This document shows, one piece after another, positions 15,726 through 24,516 of a stretch of DNA of 64,000 nucleotides. Positions within the stretch are counted from its first letter, which is position 1; every line of letters begins with the position of its first letter. The DNA comes from a virus: positions 1 to 64,000 of IMG/VR virus record IMGVR_UViG_3300032299_001015. One strand, written 5' to 3'. Both the position numbers and the translations under genes were made by a program. The notes below the pieces were generated by a model. It did no database searches, was not told where the DNA came from, and saw only the letters and a program-made list of their open reading frames with translations.

Positions 15726-16379
15726 TTACCAATCGACATTAGTGCTAGAAGAGGTGTCAACATCTACACCCATGTAGAATGCTTCCTGGTCTGGATAGGA
15801 AACGTTGCGAACAGCAACCTTCTCTAGTTCAAATGGCTCTACGTTCTTCCACTCAAACTTATCAGTATCTGTAGCAAGAGGAATTAGCGTGTAACTTGTC
15901 TGAGTTCCCGTGCCACTGCGCTTAAGACGCCACTGAAGATTAGAGATTGATCCTGTATCTCCAGCATACTCAATTAGCATGTTTGTGGCGGGAGACTTCT
16001 GACCTACGCCCTGTGACCATACAGCAACATACTGCTCAGTACCGTCATCAACTAGTACATTAGTGTAGAAACGCAAGCGTGCCTTCCAGCCAGCCTTGGG
16101 GTCCTTACGATGCATCTCGCATCCAAAGCAGCGGCCTTCATCATCCAGGCTACAAAGACCCTTACGGCGGTAATCTCTAGGATTAGTATGTTCTGCGACA
16201 ACGATGGCAAGGCCACGATCTTTATCATAACTTGGGGAATCGGGATCAAGTTCGTTAACAAAGCGGATCTTCACGCTCTGACCATCTTCCAACTTGAGCC
16301 ACCGTGCGCGGGTGCCTTCCTCTGCCTGAGGACGCTCCATCTTACTCTTAATATTCTTTAGACCTGTAATAACTGACAT
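15726..16379 (-). CDS. Zn-containing ssDNA-binding protein candidate
   Basis: 217 residues. The middle holds C-x7-C-x2-C-x2-H (CSLDDEGRCFGCEMH, about 78-92), embedded in beta-strands typical of an OB fold, with an acidic Ser/Asp-rich tail (MGVDVDTSSSTNVDW). This layout, a zinc-ribbon OB fold with an acidic tail, recalls T4 gp32-type proteins. It sits between primase and polymerase, fitting a replisome ssDNA-binding role. Inferred from layout and place. Confidence 0.7.
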   Translation of the reverse strand: MSVITGLKNIKSKMERPQAEEGTRARWLKLEDGQSVKIRFVNELDPDSPSYDKDRGLAIVVAEHTNPRDYRRKGLCSLDDEGRCFGCEMHRKDPKAGWKARLRFYTNVLVDDGTEQYVAVWSQGVGQKSPATNMLIEYAGDTGSISNLQWRLKRSGTGTQTSYTLIPLATDTDKFEWKNVEPFELEKVAVRNVSYPDQEAFYMGVDVDTSSSTNVDW

Positions 16380-16429
16380 GATAGTTCTCCTAAAAAGTAT
16401 TTGACCCTATACATGGGCCGATATAAATA

Positions 16430-17377
16430 TTATAGCGCTAATATTAAACTATTTCCAGCATTTCTAAACATATTTTTTATCTCATCGTCATTAAGATCAC
16501 CCACATCTTTACCAGTCTTTAGATTAATTACTTCTACTGACTTGTTTTTGATATTAGTGGTGATCTTATCAATCATCTTTACTCCAGCGTCATCATTGTC
16601 TGGACAGATAATGATACTGGTTGCGTATTTCTGAAGCAAGGAAATTTGGTATCTACTTACTGTTGCTCCTAACGTAGCCGCCGCCTTCAATCCTACTTGA
16701 TGCAATCTAATTGCATCAAACGACGACTCTACAACGATTATACTTCCTCGCTTAGATTTGTTAAGATTAAACAAAGCCTTACTCTTAGGAAGACCTGTAC
16801 TATTTTTAAATGCTTTTCCTTCTACCGACCTACCAACAAATCCTAGGCACTTGTTAAATTCATCAAAAACTGGGACAGTTACCATATCCTGCTTAGGAGA
16901 GTAACCTAATAAAAACTCTTCCATGGACGAGTCGTTAATATTCCTGCCTAGAAAATACTCTTTTGCACGACTATTAGATTTTAAATCATCATGCAGACGA
17001 CGAATAAGATCCATGTCAAACTCTGGTGTATCCAGCGGCCTATCAATTTGTTCATCTATAACCCGCTTAATGTCAACGTCATCTTTCTTAGAATTAATCA
17101 GGCGAGTGGCTTCAAAGTAATTTCTATTGGTAACACTCATGACCATATCTACTAGTGAACCTGACTCACCACATGAGAAACAAATAAACATTCCATTGGA
17201 TTTATCAATCTCACATGCGGGAGTATGAACGTTATAGTGAAATGGGCAAAACAGAAGGAAGTGAGTATCAATCTCTCCGCCTATCTTAATGTCGGCAGAC
17301 CTAAGAATAGACTCTATCTGTCCTTCTGTGTAAAATTCATTGGTATAAGATTGTTTCCGCTTACTGCTAGATAGCAT
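16430..17377 (-). CDS. dnaG: DNA primase (DnaG-type)
   Basis: 315 residues. N-terminal CHC2 zinc finger: C44-x2-H47 (CPFH) and C66-x2-C69 (CFSC), followed by a helical RNA polymerase-like linker. TOPRIM domain with IIVVESSFDA near 212-222 and ICPDNDDAG near 260-267. It primes lagging-strand synthesis with the helicase encoded upstream. It is shorter than bacterial DnaG (about 600) and lacks the helicase-binding domain. The stop TAA is part of a TATAAT sequence (16429-16434). Confidence 0.9.
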   Translation of the reverse strand: MLSSSKRKQSYTNEFYTEGQIESILRSADIKIGGEIDTHFLLFCPFHYNVHTPACEIDKSNGMFICFSCGESGSLVDMVMSVTNRNYFEATRLINSKKDDVDIKRVIDEQIDRPLDTPEFDMDLIRRLHDDLKSNSRAKEYFLGRNINDSSMEEFLLGYSPKQDMVTVPVFDEFNKCLGFVGRSVEGKAFKNSTGLPKSKALFNLNKSKRGSIIVVESSFDAIRLHQVGLKAAATLGATVSRYQISLLQKYATSIIICPDNDDAGVKMIDKITTNIKNKSVEVINLKTGKDVGDLNDDEIKNMFRNAGNSLILAL

Positions 17378-17616
17378 TGTGCCTTAGCCTTTCCAACGTA
17401 TACTCCATAGATAGTCAACAGGAACGTATAGTTCTCATCCTTATATTCTAGGCTAAAGGCTGGATCTACGTCAAGATGGGGGACATAACCATTTGATCTC
17501 ATCATGTCGATAAGAATGTTTTCATATCTCTCACGAATTTGTGGAATGACAGAATCATCTTCGATCATTCCATCGATATGAAATTCTTTTATTCTTTTAT
17601 GTCCTACATACTCCAC
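17314..17616 (-). CDS. Hypothetical protein upstream of primase (100 aa)
   Basis: Up to 100 residues from a GTG at 17616; no ribosome binding site is visible and an ATG at residue 17 is an alternative start. The C-terminal half is beta-rich (YTFLLTIYGVYVGKAKAQCYLAVSG). Overlaps the primase start by 64 bases. A TATAAT lies at 17623-17628, just ahead of the start. No family recognised. Confidence 0.5.
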   Translation of the reverse strand: MEYVGHKRIKEFHIDGMIEDDSVIPQIRERYENILIDMMRSNGYVPHLDVDPAFSLEYKDENYTFLLTIYGVYVGKAKAQCYLAVSGNNLIPMNFTQKDR

Positions 17617-17638
17617 ATGTCTATTATACTGTAGTTAA

Positions 17639-18862
17639 CTATTCAATTGGATCAATAATTTCTTTAAAGATTCCTCTATCTAAATCTATGTCTAAGTAGA
17701 ACGCCCCCATGTATCCACTACGATTTTTTCGTAGCACCGCTTCTAGAACAGTGGAGTTAGCCTTACGACCCATTCCCAAGACCCAATCACTATCATATGC
17801 AATTTGTCGTGACCATGCAACCTGTCCAAGTTGTGGTACAGATTCTAGATCTGTTGCATCATCTGGTGTAGCAGAAGCAATAGCAATGATAGGAAGTTTT
17901 TGAGAGATTGCCAAGAGTTTTAATTCTCTTGATAGATTTTTAATCTTCACCGTTTCATTGTTCGATGTACCTGAGTTATCATTCATCAACTGTAGGTAAT
18001 CAACAATAACTATATCTGGACGGTACTGATCAATCTTAGATGTAATAACATTAGGAGTCATCTCTGCGCCAGTATCATTAGAGATAATTTTAAACGGAGG
18101 ACGACCTTCTAGAGTCTTCTCCGCCCAAAGCCTAAACTCATTATCACTTACTCTGCCAGCACTCAAAGCCCTGTGACTAAAAAATCCATCACCAATGATT
18201 GCAAAGATTCTATTACGGACTTCAGTCTCAGTCATCTCAAGACTCACAATCATGGGCTTGTACCCATGCTTCCATGCTTGTACAGCAAAATAAAGGGCTA
18301 GCCATGACTTTCCAATTCCAGGATAGGCCATCAAAATTCCAAGTTGACCCTTAGCAATACCCATAGGTAGGCACACATCGAACGAGGTAATGCCTGTTTT
18401 GATGCCCACCTCTCCATTCTCTGCCGACTTTCTGGTCTGCTCAAAATAAGATAGAGCGCTATCAACATCTGTTACATCAAGGTCTCTTACTTTCGCCCCC
18501 AAGCGAGACATGACAGTAATATCTTTAGACAATTCTTTTAGCGCATTACCAGATTCATTATTATTTACTAAATTGGCTGCGCGGCGCAAAGAGTTGCTTA
18601 AAGACTCATGAAGGTATGCCTGACGTAATCTATCAACATGATAAATTGTAGGACCAGACTGTACTGGCTCAAAGTCTTTGAATCTTGTTACAAGCAATTC
18701 GGAGTCGGGAATTTGACGGGTCTGATCGTAGTAGTCCTTGATAAAGCCCCATACATCTGCACAGTCTTTAATTAACTCATCAGCGTTATTGTCAAACAGC
18801 ACATGGATATCTTTATTCTTACAGACTGAAGAGATTACCTCTACTTCTTCAGTGTATGCCAT
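17639..18862 (-). CDS. dnaB: Replicative DNA helicase (DnaB-type)
   Basis: 407 residues. RecA-like ATPase domain: Walker A YPGIGKSW (180-187), DnaB-like segment PMIVSLEMTETEV (203-215), Walker B IVIVDYLQLM (284-293), and an arginine-finger region near the C-terminus (KNRSG). The first 150 residues are helical, as in DnaB N-terminal domains. It unwinds DNA at the fork and is encoded next to primase and a possible loader. Confidence 0.92.
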   Translation of the reverse strand: MAYTEEVEVISSVCKNKDIHVLFDNNADELIKDCADVWGFIKDYYDQTRQIPDSELLVTRFKDFEPVQSGPTIYHVDRLRQAYLHESLSNSLRRAANLVNNNESGNALKELSKDITVMSRLGAKVRDLDVTDVDSALSYFEQTRKSAENGEVGIKTGITSFDVCLPMGIAKGQLGILMAYPGIGKSWLALYFAVQAWKHGYKPMIVSLEMTETEVRNRIFAIIGDGFFSHRALSAGRVSDNEFRLWAEKTLEGRPPFKIISNDTGAEMTPNVITSKIDQYRPDIVIVDYLQLMNDNSGTSNNETVKIKNLSRELKLLAISQKLPIIAIASATPDDATDLESVPQLGQVAWSRQIAYDSDWVLGMGRKANSTVLEAVLRKNRSGYMGAFYLDIDLDRGIFKEIIDPIE

Positions 18863-19187
18863 TTAAATACTCCGCTCGTAATTTTTGAGTCTGCTCTCTC
18901 GCTGCTGATCTTATCCTATCATCTTTTTCCGCAGCCAGTCTAGAATTATGTATGGTAGAAAAATTATTATAGAACCAAGGTAGCGGGTGCATGTCTTTAG
19001 ATAGTTTAAAATAAAATTCTAGGGTATATCCTACATCCTCTACGCCAAAATCTTCAATGAGGGATAGCATCCCCCACTTTTCCTTATATTTATTAATTAC
19101 TGGAGCAGCGCCGTACTTACTACGGTATAGCCCAATGTATTCTGATAGTAATGCGTAGGACTGCTTATCGTTTTTACTTGCTGCCAC
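18849..19187 (-). CDS. Helical protein next to helicase, possible loader
   Basis: 112 residues starting from a GTG at 19187, overlapping the helicase start by 14 bases. Helical throughout, with YFKLSKDMHPLPWFYNNFSTIHNSRLAAEKDDRIR in the second half, a pattern (short helical protein, WFYNNF-type core) seen in phage proteins beside DnaB-like helicases. A helicase-loader role is inferred from position only. Confidence 0.6.
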   Translation of the reverse strand: MAASKNDKQSYALLSEYIGLYRSKYGAAPVINKYKEKWGMLSLIEDFGVEDVGYTLEFYFKLSKDMHPLPWFYNNFSTIHNSRLAAEKDDRIRSAAREQTQKLRAEYLNGIH

Positions 19188-19392
19188 TTAAATCAGCCTC
19201 AATCTCCTGCACGCGCTGAATAAGTTGTTCTTCTACAAAATCGTATACACGATCCATAGCCTGAGATACATTTTCTCCCTGTCTGACGTTATCTTCAACG
19301 CCTACATCAACATGGATGTTCTCATAGTTACCTAGATTTCGTACGAACTTCAATCCCACTTTCACCCTCGTCGGGCTCACTTCCTGGGTCAT
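19174..19392 (-). CDS. Conserved small phage protein (72 aa)
   Basis: 72 residues from ATG at 19392, overlapping the previous gene by 65 bases; a GTG at residue 12, preceded by GAGG, is an alternative that would remove most of the overlap. Core KVGLKFVRNLGNYENIHVDVGVED then a helix. This beta-strand plus helix pattern recurs in phage proteins of unknown function. Start uncertain. Confidence 0.55.
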   Translation of the reverse strand: MTQEVSPTRVKVGLKFVRNLGNYENIHVDVGVEDNVRQGENVSQAMDRVYDFVEEQLIQRVQEIEADLSGSK

Positions 19393-19660
19393 CTACTGTC
19401 TCCAATGCTGCAAATCCAAAATGATGATTCTTCTCATCATCTTGTTCTCCACCTAAATATCTTGCCAAGCCATACCATGCTTTAGCAACTTTAAGTAATC
19501 CCTCAGAGTCGGCGGTAGCCTGCGCTATATTTCCTGCTCTCATAAGATTAATAGAACAGGCTAGCAATGCGCTCTCTGTACTAATAGTTTCACCAATAAA
19601 GTCTACTAATAAATCTTCTTCATTTTTCTTTTTAACCACTAAAATTCCACCGTCCTCCAT
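19328..19660 (-). CDS. Hypothetical protein (110 aa)
   Basis: 110 residues. A helical middle (ESALLACSINLMRAGNIAQATADSEGLLKVAKAWYGLARYL) and an acidic, disordered C-terminus rich in Glu, Asp and Gly. Overlaps both neighbours. No family recognised. Confidence 0.6.
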   Translation of the reverse strand: MEDGGILVVKKKNEEDLLVDFIGETISTESALLACSINLMRAGNIAQATADSEGLLKVAKAWYGLARYLGGEQDDEKNHHFGFAALETVDDPGSEPDEGESGIEVRTKSR

Positions 19661-20172
19661 ACAGGAATATATTCGCCCTTGTCATTTTGAACGTACAAAA
19701 CATCTCTGCGCCCTAGTCTAGCATCTACTTCCTCTTTTGTCACGGTTCTATGCAAAGGAGTTATAGAGCCATCTTTACGAGGCCGTCCATAATGAACATT
19801 AGCAAAATAATCTTGTATGTCTAAAATATCGTTTTCATTAAAATAAAATTTACCATTTGGACCAGACTGTTGTGGTCTTTTAATATTTCCTTCTGTTATA
19901 GCAATTCTAATTCTTTCGGGATGACGGCTTACCATTTTTGCAACTTCATTAATTAGATATGCTTTTTGAGCATGTTTCTTCATGCTTTTATACGGATATC
20001 TGACCATCTTATCTTGTATAAAATTCCACGTTGTTGCTACATCAGCAGGGACATTTATATGAATTACATGATGCAACTCGCCATTAATAAACAATTTTCG
20101 GCGGCGTTTGGGGGTTTTTAATACCCCATATCTCTTCCCGTCAGATACAGAGTCTCTTTCTTCATTATCCAC
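19639..20172 (-). CDS. MerR-like HTH protein of the actinophage type
   Basis: 177 residues. N-terminal basic beta-hairpin (KRRRKLFINGELHHVIHINVPAD), a helical MerR-like DNA-binding segment (KAYLINEVAKMVSRHPERIRIAITEGNIKRPQQ, about 78-110), then FYFNENDILDIQDYFANVHYGRPRKDG and a C-terminal YVQNDKGEYIPVWRTVEF. The whole order matches a protein family I associate with actinobacterial phages. Probably a DNA-binding regulator or replication accessory. Overlaps the next gene by 22 bases. Confidence 0.7.
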   Translation of the reverse strand: MDNEERDSVSDGKRYGVLKTPKRRRKLFINGELHHVIHINVPADVATTWNFIQDKMVRYPYKSMKKHAQKAYLINEVAKMVSRHPERIRIAITEGNIKRPQQSGPNGKFYFNENDILDIQDYFANVHYGRPRKDGSITPLHRTVTKEEVDARLGRRDVLYVQNDKGEYIPVWRTVEF

Positions 20173-20309
20173 TTACCAAAGCCTCCATACTTTTCAGGGT
20201 ACCGCAAAGACCATCTTTTTCCGCATCGTAGACAGTATAACTCAACATGTATTTCTGAGCCCAATGTTCTATCTACCATGACTTTGCCGTCACATTTTTT
20301 ACATAACAT
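20118..20309 (-). CDS. Zinc ribbon protein (63 aa)
   Basis: 63 residues. C3-x2-C6 and C26-x2-C29 (CKKC...CLRCGKRW) form one zinc ribbon around a beta-hairpin. ATG shares its first base with the phosphoesterase stop (TAATG). Small ribbons like this sit beside the MerR-like gene in related phages by my recollection. Role unknown, likely nucleic-acid binding. Confidence 0.65.
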   Translation of the reverse strand: MLCKKCDGKVMVDRTLGSEIHVELYCLRCGKRWSLRYPEKYGGFGKWIMKKETLYLTGRDMGY

Positions 20310-21064
20310 TATGCTGTAAATACTTTCCCGTCAACAACGCAGGTATAATCATGAATTTGAATAAGTTGAATATAGGGGTAGTCATTAACAACATGTGCTA
20401 CTGCAAATCCTGCCTGCCAATTTTTTTGAATTGAATAATCCATAGCATCTTCATCACAAAGATGACCAATCTCAAAGCCTCTTAACTCCTGGCCTGTAAG
20501 ATTATATGTCTGGAAATATGCACCCATTCTATGAGAATGTCCACGGACTAAAGAAACGCCCCAGTTATTCACATCATTACGAACAGATTCTCCTGCGTGC
20601 TTAGAAATAGATTCCCCGTGATGGGCATAGATATCGCCAAACCTTTTTACGGGAGGATCTTGATAAAGATGCCACTCAAATCCTACCTTAGAATACTCAT
20701 AAAGAGAGTCTGGGGTCACAACATCTAGAAATGCTGGAGCCTTCTTTGCAAGATAATCGCCGTGGCGAGTCCAGCCATGATTCCCATCATGAAAATGGCA
20801 GTCAGCCTTCGGGACGATAGCCCGTATGTCTTTAAGGAATTTCTTTGTTCCATCGACTCCTCCATCATTAATTGATACTGACATTTCTAGGGGCTTATCT
20901 CCTGCCCAACGACTAGTAGAGTCAGCGTCGTCAATATCACCCAATAGATCTACTGCATCAGGCTTCCACCATTTCATCACCTTAAGAAATAGTTCGACCT
21001 TCCTAGGGTCATGTCGTGGAAAATGTACATCTGAAACCATCATCCACTTAAGATCGTTTGTCAT
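20309..21064 (-). CDS. Calcineurin-like metallophosphoesterase
   Basis: 251 residues with the five metallophosphoesterase motifs: D12-x-H14 (SDVHFPRH), GDIDDAD (D43), GNH (N95, H96), AHHGE (H148/H149) and GHSH (H176, H178). It should bind two metals and hydrolyse phosphodiesters or phosphomonoesters. Phage relatives include DNA nucleases of the Mre11/SbcD type and RNA or nucleotide phosphatases; the substrate cannot be told. Overlaps the HNH gene by 17 bases. Confidence 0.88.
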   Translation of the reverse strand: MTNDLKWMMVSDVHFPRHDPRKVELFLKVMKWWKPDAVDLLGDIDDADSTSRWAGDKPLEMSVSINDGGVDGTKKFLKDIRAIVPKADCHFHDGNHGWTRHGDYLAKKAPAFLDVVTPDSLYEYSKVGFEWHLYQDPPVKRFGDIYAHHGESISKHAGESVRNDVNNWGVSLVRGHSHRMGAYFQTYNLTGQELRGFEIGHLCDEDAMDYSIQKNWQAGFAVAHVVNDYPYIQLIQIHDYTCVVDGKVFTA

Positions 21065-21509
21065 TATTAGCCTTTCGTCGGCATAAGCGTGAGCAATAAT
21101 CCCATAGATGTTCTGTAATCACAGGGACAGTATAAATCCTATCACACCAGCCACAGATTTTGTCAACCTTTATGGCCTTGCAATTGGAACTACATTTTAC
21201 TCTGGTCTTCATTATGGAAGGATATCCATAAAATTCAACGCCGCAATTCTTACAGTTCTTTTTAATCCATGAAGAATGTAGTTTATACATAGATACAGTC
21301 TTCATGCCATGCGCTTTGTCATGCTCGCGGCGGTGGCACACAAAAAGATTTTTTAACCTATTATCCGTTTTTATTCCATTGATATGATGAACAGACTCAT
21401 AACTTTTTAATGGTCGCTCAAGATACTCTTCCATAATAATAATATGTTCATAGTACATATTATTAATTGATTTTGGATGTTTTGACGGTATTAAATTGTA
21501 GCCAGACAT
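21048..21509 (-). CDS. HNH homing endonuclease with C-terminal zinc ribbons
   Basis: 153 residues. The nuclease core is HHINGIKTDNRLKNLFVCHRREH (H41/H42, N50, N54, H63), the classical HNH-3 type of phage homing enzymes. Behind it are two Cys4 zinc ribbons: C86/C89/C106/C110 and C119/C122/C139/C143. It fits exactly between two genes, overlapping the previous stop (TAATG) and the next start, so it reads as a well-adapted free-standing mobile gene at the boundary between the tail and replication modules. Confidence 0.9.
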   Translation of the reverse strand: MSGYNLIPSKHPKSINNMYYEHIIIMEEYLERPLKSYESVHHINGIKTDNRLKNLFVCHRREHDKAHGMKTVSMYKLHSSWIKKNCKNCGVEFYGYPSIMKTRVKCSSNCKAIKVDKICGWCDRIYTVPVITEHLWDYCSRLCRRKANNDKRS

Positions 21510-21970
21510 TAACTACTTACTCTAGGTCCAGCCCCGATTGCAATATAGTGTAATTCTAGTGAAATATTTTGCTTTACTTGTTTAAGAATTTGCACTCTTG
21601 CTTCAAAGCCCGTAGTAGTAATATTAGTAATAGTAACGTTAGCCATTTGAGCCCCTCCGCCACTTTTACCAAATGCTCTATCTACAATGGAAGCAACCAC
21701 TACAATATTGTCTTTACTGAAGTTACCGCCTCTTTTAAATTTAACATCTAGGTTGACAGTAATATCTTTAGCCTTAATATCAAACTGGTGTACGTCAGAT
21801 ACTACCTTGACAGTATCTTGTTCTGACATGCCAAGGCTAGGACCATATACCTCGACATTCTGACCGAAATCCTCTGGAACATCTTTGATTTTATTAACCT
21901 CAGATATAATCTGATTTAATAATTCATATGTCAGAGGCTGACCGTCAGAGATGCCATTAACTCTCGCCAT
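21509..21970 (-). CDS. Tail-associated beta-rich protein (153 aa)
   Basis: 153 residues. N-terminal helix (LTYELLNQIISEVNKIKDVPE), then alternating beta-strands (TVNLDVKFKRGG, NVTITNITTTGFEARVQIL) and a final LELHYIAIG. Such an N-terminal helix plus a beta sandwich is common in phage baseplate or fibre-tip proteins. It closes the structural gene run. Start overlaps the small coiled-coil gene by 14 bases. Function by position only. Confidence 0.55.
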   Translation of the reverse strand: MARVNGISDGQPLTYELLNQIISEVNKIKDVPEDFGQNVEVYGPSLGMSEQDTVKVVSDVHQFDIKAKDITVNLDVKFKRGGNFSKDNIVVVASIVDRAFGKSGGGAQMANVTITNITTTGFEARVQILKQVKQNISLELHYIAIGAGPRVSS

Positions 21971-22127
21971 CTAGTTTGGCCTCTAATTCAATAATCTTCT
22001 TGTCGCGTGCCTGAATTTGCTCAGTAGCCTGAGCCTTCATTACTGCTAGTTTTGTTTCATAGTCGCTAGTCATTTGACCAATGCGCTGCTGTAGTTCCTG
22101 GACAATAAGTTCTAGTGTATTTGACAT
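21957..22127 (-). CDS. Small coiled-coil protein (56 aa)
   Basis: 56 residues (MSNTLELIVQELQQRIGQM...), almost entirely a heptad-like coiled coil with many Glu, Gln and Lys, ending ...IIELEAKLDGES. Its ATG overlaps the stop of the preceding gene (TAATG at 22125-22129) and its end overlaps the following gene, so it is part of a coupled chain. Probably oligomeric; role in fibre or baseplate assembly is a guess. Confidence 0.6.
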   Translation of the reverse strand: MSNTLELIVQELQQRIGQMTSDYETKLAVMKAQATEQIQARDKKIIELEAKLDGES

Positions 22128-22378
22128 TAAATTTCCTCTTCTATTTCTGGGTACTGAATGTTTAATTCATTCAACTTGTTCTCTAGTACTTGCTCTTTCA
22201 ATGAGTATTGTAGCATTTCATTAGAAAATGATTCAAGTAAAATTTCTGATGGGTTAGGCAACGAATTTTCTTGAAGAATGTTTAGTTCCAGACCATATCT
22301 ATTTAATTGAATATTTTTTAATTGTGATTTAATTACCTGCTTTTTTTCTTGTACCGATAATTCTAGATATTCTGACAT
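22127..22378 (-). CDS. Helical protein (83 aa), possible fibre chaperone
   Basis: 83 residues from the ATG at 22378, which follows an AGGAGG site; an upstream in-frame start lacks one. Helical and acidic (EKKQVIKSQLKNIQLNRY..., LKEQVLENKLNELNIQYPEIEEEI). It follows the FN3 protein after a TATAAT. Small helical proteins next to fibre genes often act as assembly chaperones; not shown here. Confidence 0.6.
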   Translation of the reverse strand: MSEYLELSVQEKKQVIKSQLKNIQLNRYGLELNILQENSLPNPSEILLESFSNEMLQYSLKEQVLENKLNELNIQYPEIEEEI

Positions 22379-22404
22379 TTTTCCTCCTTTCAATATCACT
22401 TATA

Positions 22405-24516
22405 TTATACAGTAAATGTAGAAGATGTTGTCCATGCGCTGACTCCAACTGCATTTACAGATCTTACTCTAGCCTGGTGTGTACCTTCTGTAATGCCTGT
22501 GATTGTTGTGGTAAAAGTAGAAGAAGAAAATGTTCCAACAGCAGTCCAACTAGCACCACCTATTTTCTGCCTTTCTACTTGATATCCTGTTATTGGACTT
22601 CCTCCCGTTGAAGAAGCCGCCCCCCAGTCTATTCTGAATGATGTTCTTGAAAGCCTTGTTCCGCTAACACTACTCGGTGCCCCTGGAATAGTTGGGGTAG
22701 TTTGTGAGGTGGTATTTGAATAAGAACTTGCACCAACTGCATTAAAAACCCTCATTCTGTATACATATACACTTCCTGCCGACAAACCAGAGTCTAAATA
22801 TGTGGTTGTGCCAACCGCAACATTTGTTAAAAATTGATAATTCGCAGAATTTACCGACCTCTCTATTTGTTGTGCTGTTATTGCGCTCCCACCATTAGAA
22901 CCTAAAGACCAAGATAGATTTATAGAATTTATTCCTACTAATCCAGAAGAAAGACTTGGCGCAGCGGGAACCGTTGGTATAAAAACTGATTGAGCAGTAG
23001 AGAATGGTCCCGTCCCTGCTTCATTAATTGCAGCAACCCTATGCCAATATGTAACTCCTGAGGTAAATCCAGAAAATGATATTGAATTTCCTGAAGTGTT
23101 TTGAATAAAACTGAACCCAGATGTTGAACTTGTTGTTGACCTTTCAATCCGGTATAGAGAAATTGTTCCTCCACCATCAGATGGAGTAGTCCATGATAAA
23201 TCTATTCCAGTTGTTCCGTTTAAAGTTGCAGTAAGAGATGGAGTTCCAGGAAGATTCGGCGTTGGGGTGGTAAAACTTACAGAATCTTCTGATGAACCGA
23301 ACTGGTTTCCAAGTGTGACCGTTGCGTTATAGGTTATGCCTCCAACTACAGACATGACAACTGAAGTTGCTCCAGAAGTTACTGTTCCAGTATCTACCGC
23401 ACCAAAATCTAACTGTACCCGATATGTTGTTTGATTTGTTGAGTTCCATGATATTGTTGCATTTCTAGTAGTAATACTGGTGGCAGTAACATTACTTATA
23501 GTTGGCTTATATCCAACAGTACCTAATGTAGACGGTGCTAAAACGTCGGTCCAATCTGAAAATGTTGAGGCAAGTAAAAGTCTGGCTCCAACCCTGCAAG
23601 TAACATAATATCCATTGTCGGATGCTGATAGGGTGTAGGTAGAAGATGTTGCACCTGAAATATCTGTCCAGGTAGAATTATTTAAACTTCTTACCCATTG
23701 ATACCTATAGTATAAAGTTCCTGTTCCTGACCATGTGCCATTTGTTACTGATCTAGATTCCCCAATAGCCCTTGATCCAGATATTTCTGGAAGAACAGTA
23801 TTTACTGGTGGGGGAGGTGGGTCGGTAGTAAAATCAGAACCTGTCTGTGCCGCAGTATTTCCAGTAGAAGACGCAATTATTATTTGCGGAGTGTAGGTAG
23901 TGCTTGGATCTAATCCAGTAAAAGTATATGTTCTTGCAGAAGTACTTGATATTGTCCCAGAATCTATCTGGCCTGTGCCATCGCCAGAAGGAAAATATAA
24001 AATTATTCTATATGTTGTTTGATTTGTAGAATTCCATGAGAAAGAAGCCTGATTAAAAGTTTTAGAAGTAAGAGTAAAATTGCTAACAGTAGGAATAACA
24101 GGAATTATCGCTATTGTTGTATCCGAAGCCATAGTGTTTGTTTCTGAATACACTCTTAAAACAATAGAATATACCACTCCCGTAGACAGTCCAGTAATAG
24201 TATATGTTTTTAAGTTTGTATACACAAGTCCTGTTTGCTGTTGGGTTCCTCCTTGCGGAGTATATAATATATTAATATATTCCTGATACTCTGAATCCCA
24301 ATTTATAGTTATGGAATTTGCTCCATAACTAATACTAGTTATAGATACTGTTGGAGTTAGGGTTCCAAATACTACCGTCCATCCAGTCATAGTGGATGCT
24401 GCTGGTTCATAAACCCATGCTACATTAACATTTCTCCAATTTGCACCATCAAAAACTGAAGGTTGATTTACTAGTCTCCAATTAGAGCCATCGAAAACAC
24501 GCATTTCTTTAGCCAT
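22405..24516 (-). CDS. Fibronectin type III repeat protein, virion surface
   Basis: 703 residues. Starts with two short repeats (FDGSNWRLVNQPSV, FDGANWRNVNVAW), a common phage tail cap, followed by about five to six FN3-like domains with the hallmarks W-N/S, Y-R-V/I and T-x-Y/T-F-TGL (for instance SFSWNSTNQTTYRIIL, INLSWSLGSNGGSAITAQQIERS). The region 240-330 (ISGSRAIGESRSVTNGTWSG) looks like a bacterial Ig-type domain. Likely a virion-displayed, glycan-binding protein. The stop TAA lies within TATAAT. Confidence 0.8.
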   Translation of the reverse strand: MAKEMRVFDGSNWRLVNQPSVFDGANWRNVNVAWVYEPAASTMTGWTVVFGTLTPTVSITSISYGANSITINWDSEYQEYINILYTPQGGTQQQTGLVYTNLKTYTITGLSTGVVYSIVLRVYSETNTMASDTTIAIIPVIPTVSNFTLTSKTFNQASFSWNSTNQTTYRIILYFPSGDGTGQIDSGTISSTSARTYTFTGLDPSTTYTPQIIIASSTGNTAAQTGSDFTTDPPPPPVNTVLPEISGSRAIGESRSVTNGTWSGTGTLYYRYQWVRSLNNSTWTDISGATSSTYTLSASDNGYYVTCRVGARLLLASTFSDWTDVLAPSTLGTVGYKPTISNVTATSITTRNATISWNSTNQTTYRVQLDFGAVDTGTVTSGATSVVMSVVGGITYNATVTLGNQFGSSEDSVSFTTPTPNLPGTPSLTATLNGTTGIDLSWTTPSDGGGTISLYRIERSTTSSTSGFSFIQNTSGNSISFSGFTSGVTYWHRVAAINEAGTGPFSTAQSVFIPTVPAAPSLSSGLVGINSINLSWSLGSNGGSAITAQQIERSVNSANYQFLTNVAVGTTTYLDSGLSAGSVYVYRMRVFNAVGASSYSNTTSQTTPTIPGAPSSVSGTRLSRTSFRIDWGAASSTGGSPITGYQVERQKIGGASWTAVGTFSSSTFTTTITGITEGTHQARVRSVNAVGVSAWTTSSTFTV

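Noticed and set aside
17623-17628. TATAAT as promoter of the gene at 17314-17616
   Set aside because: The distance to the start would give an almost leaderless transcript and there is no -35; listed only in the general pattern.
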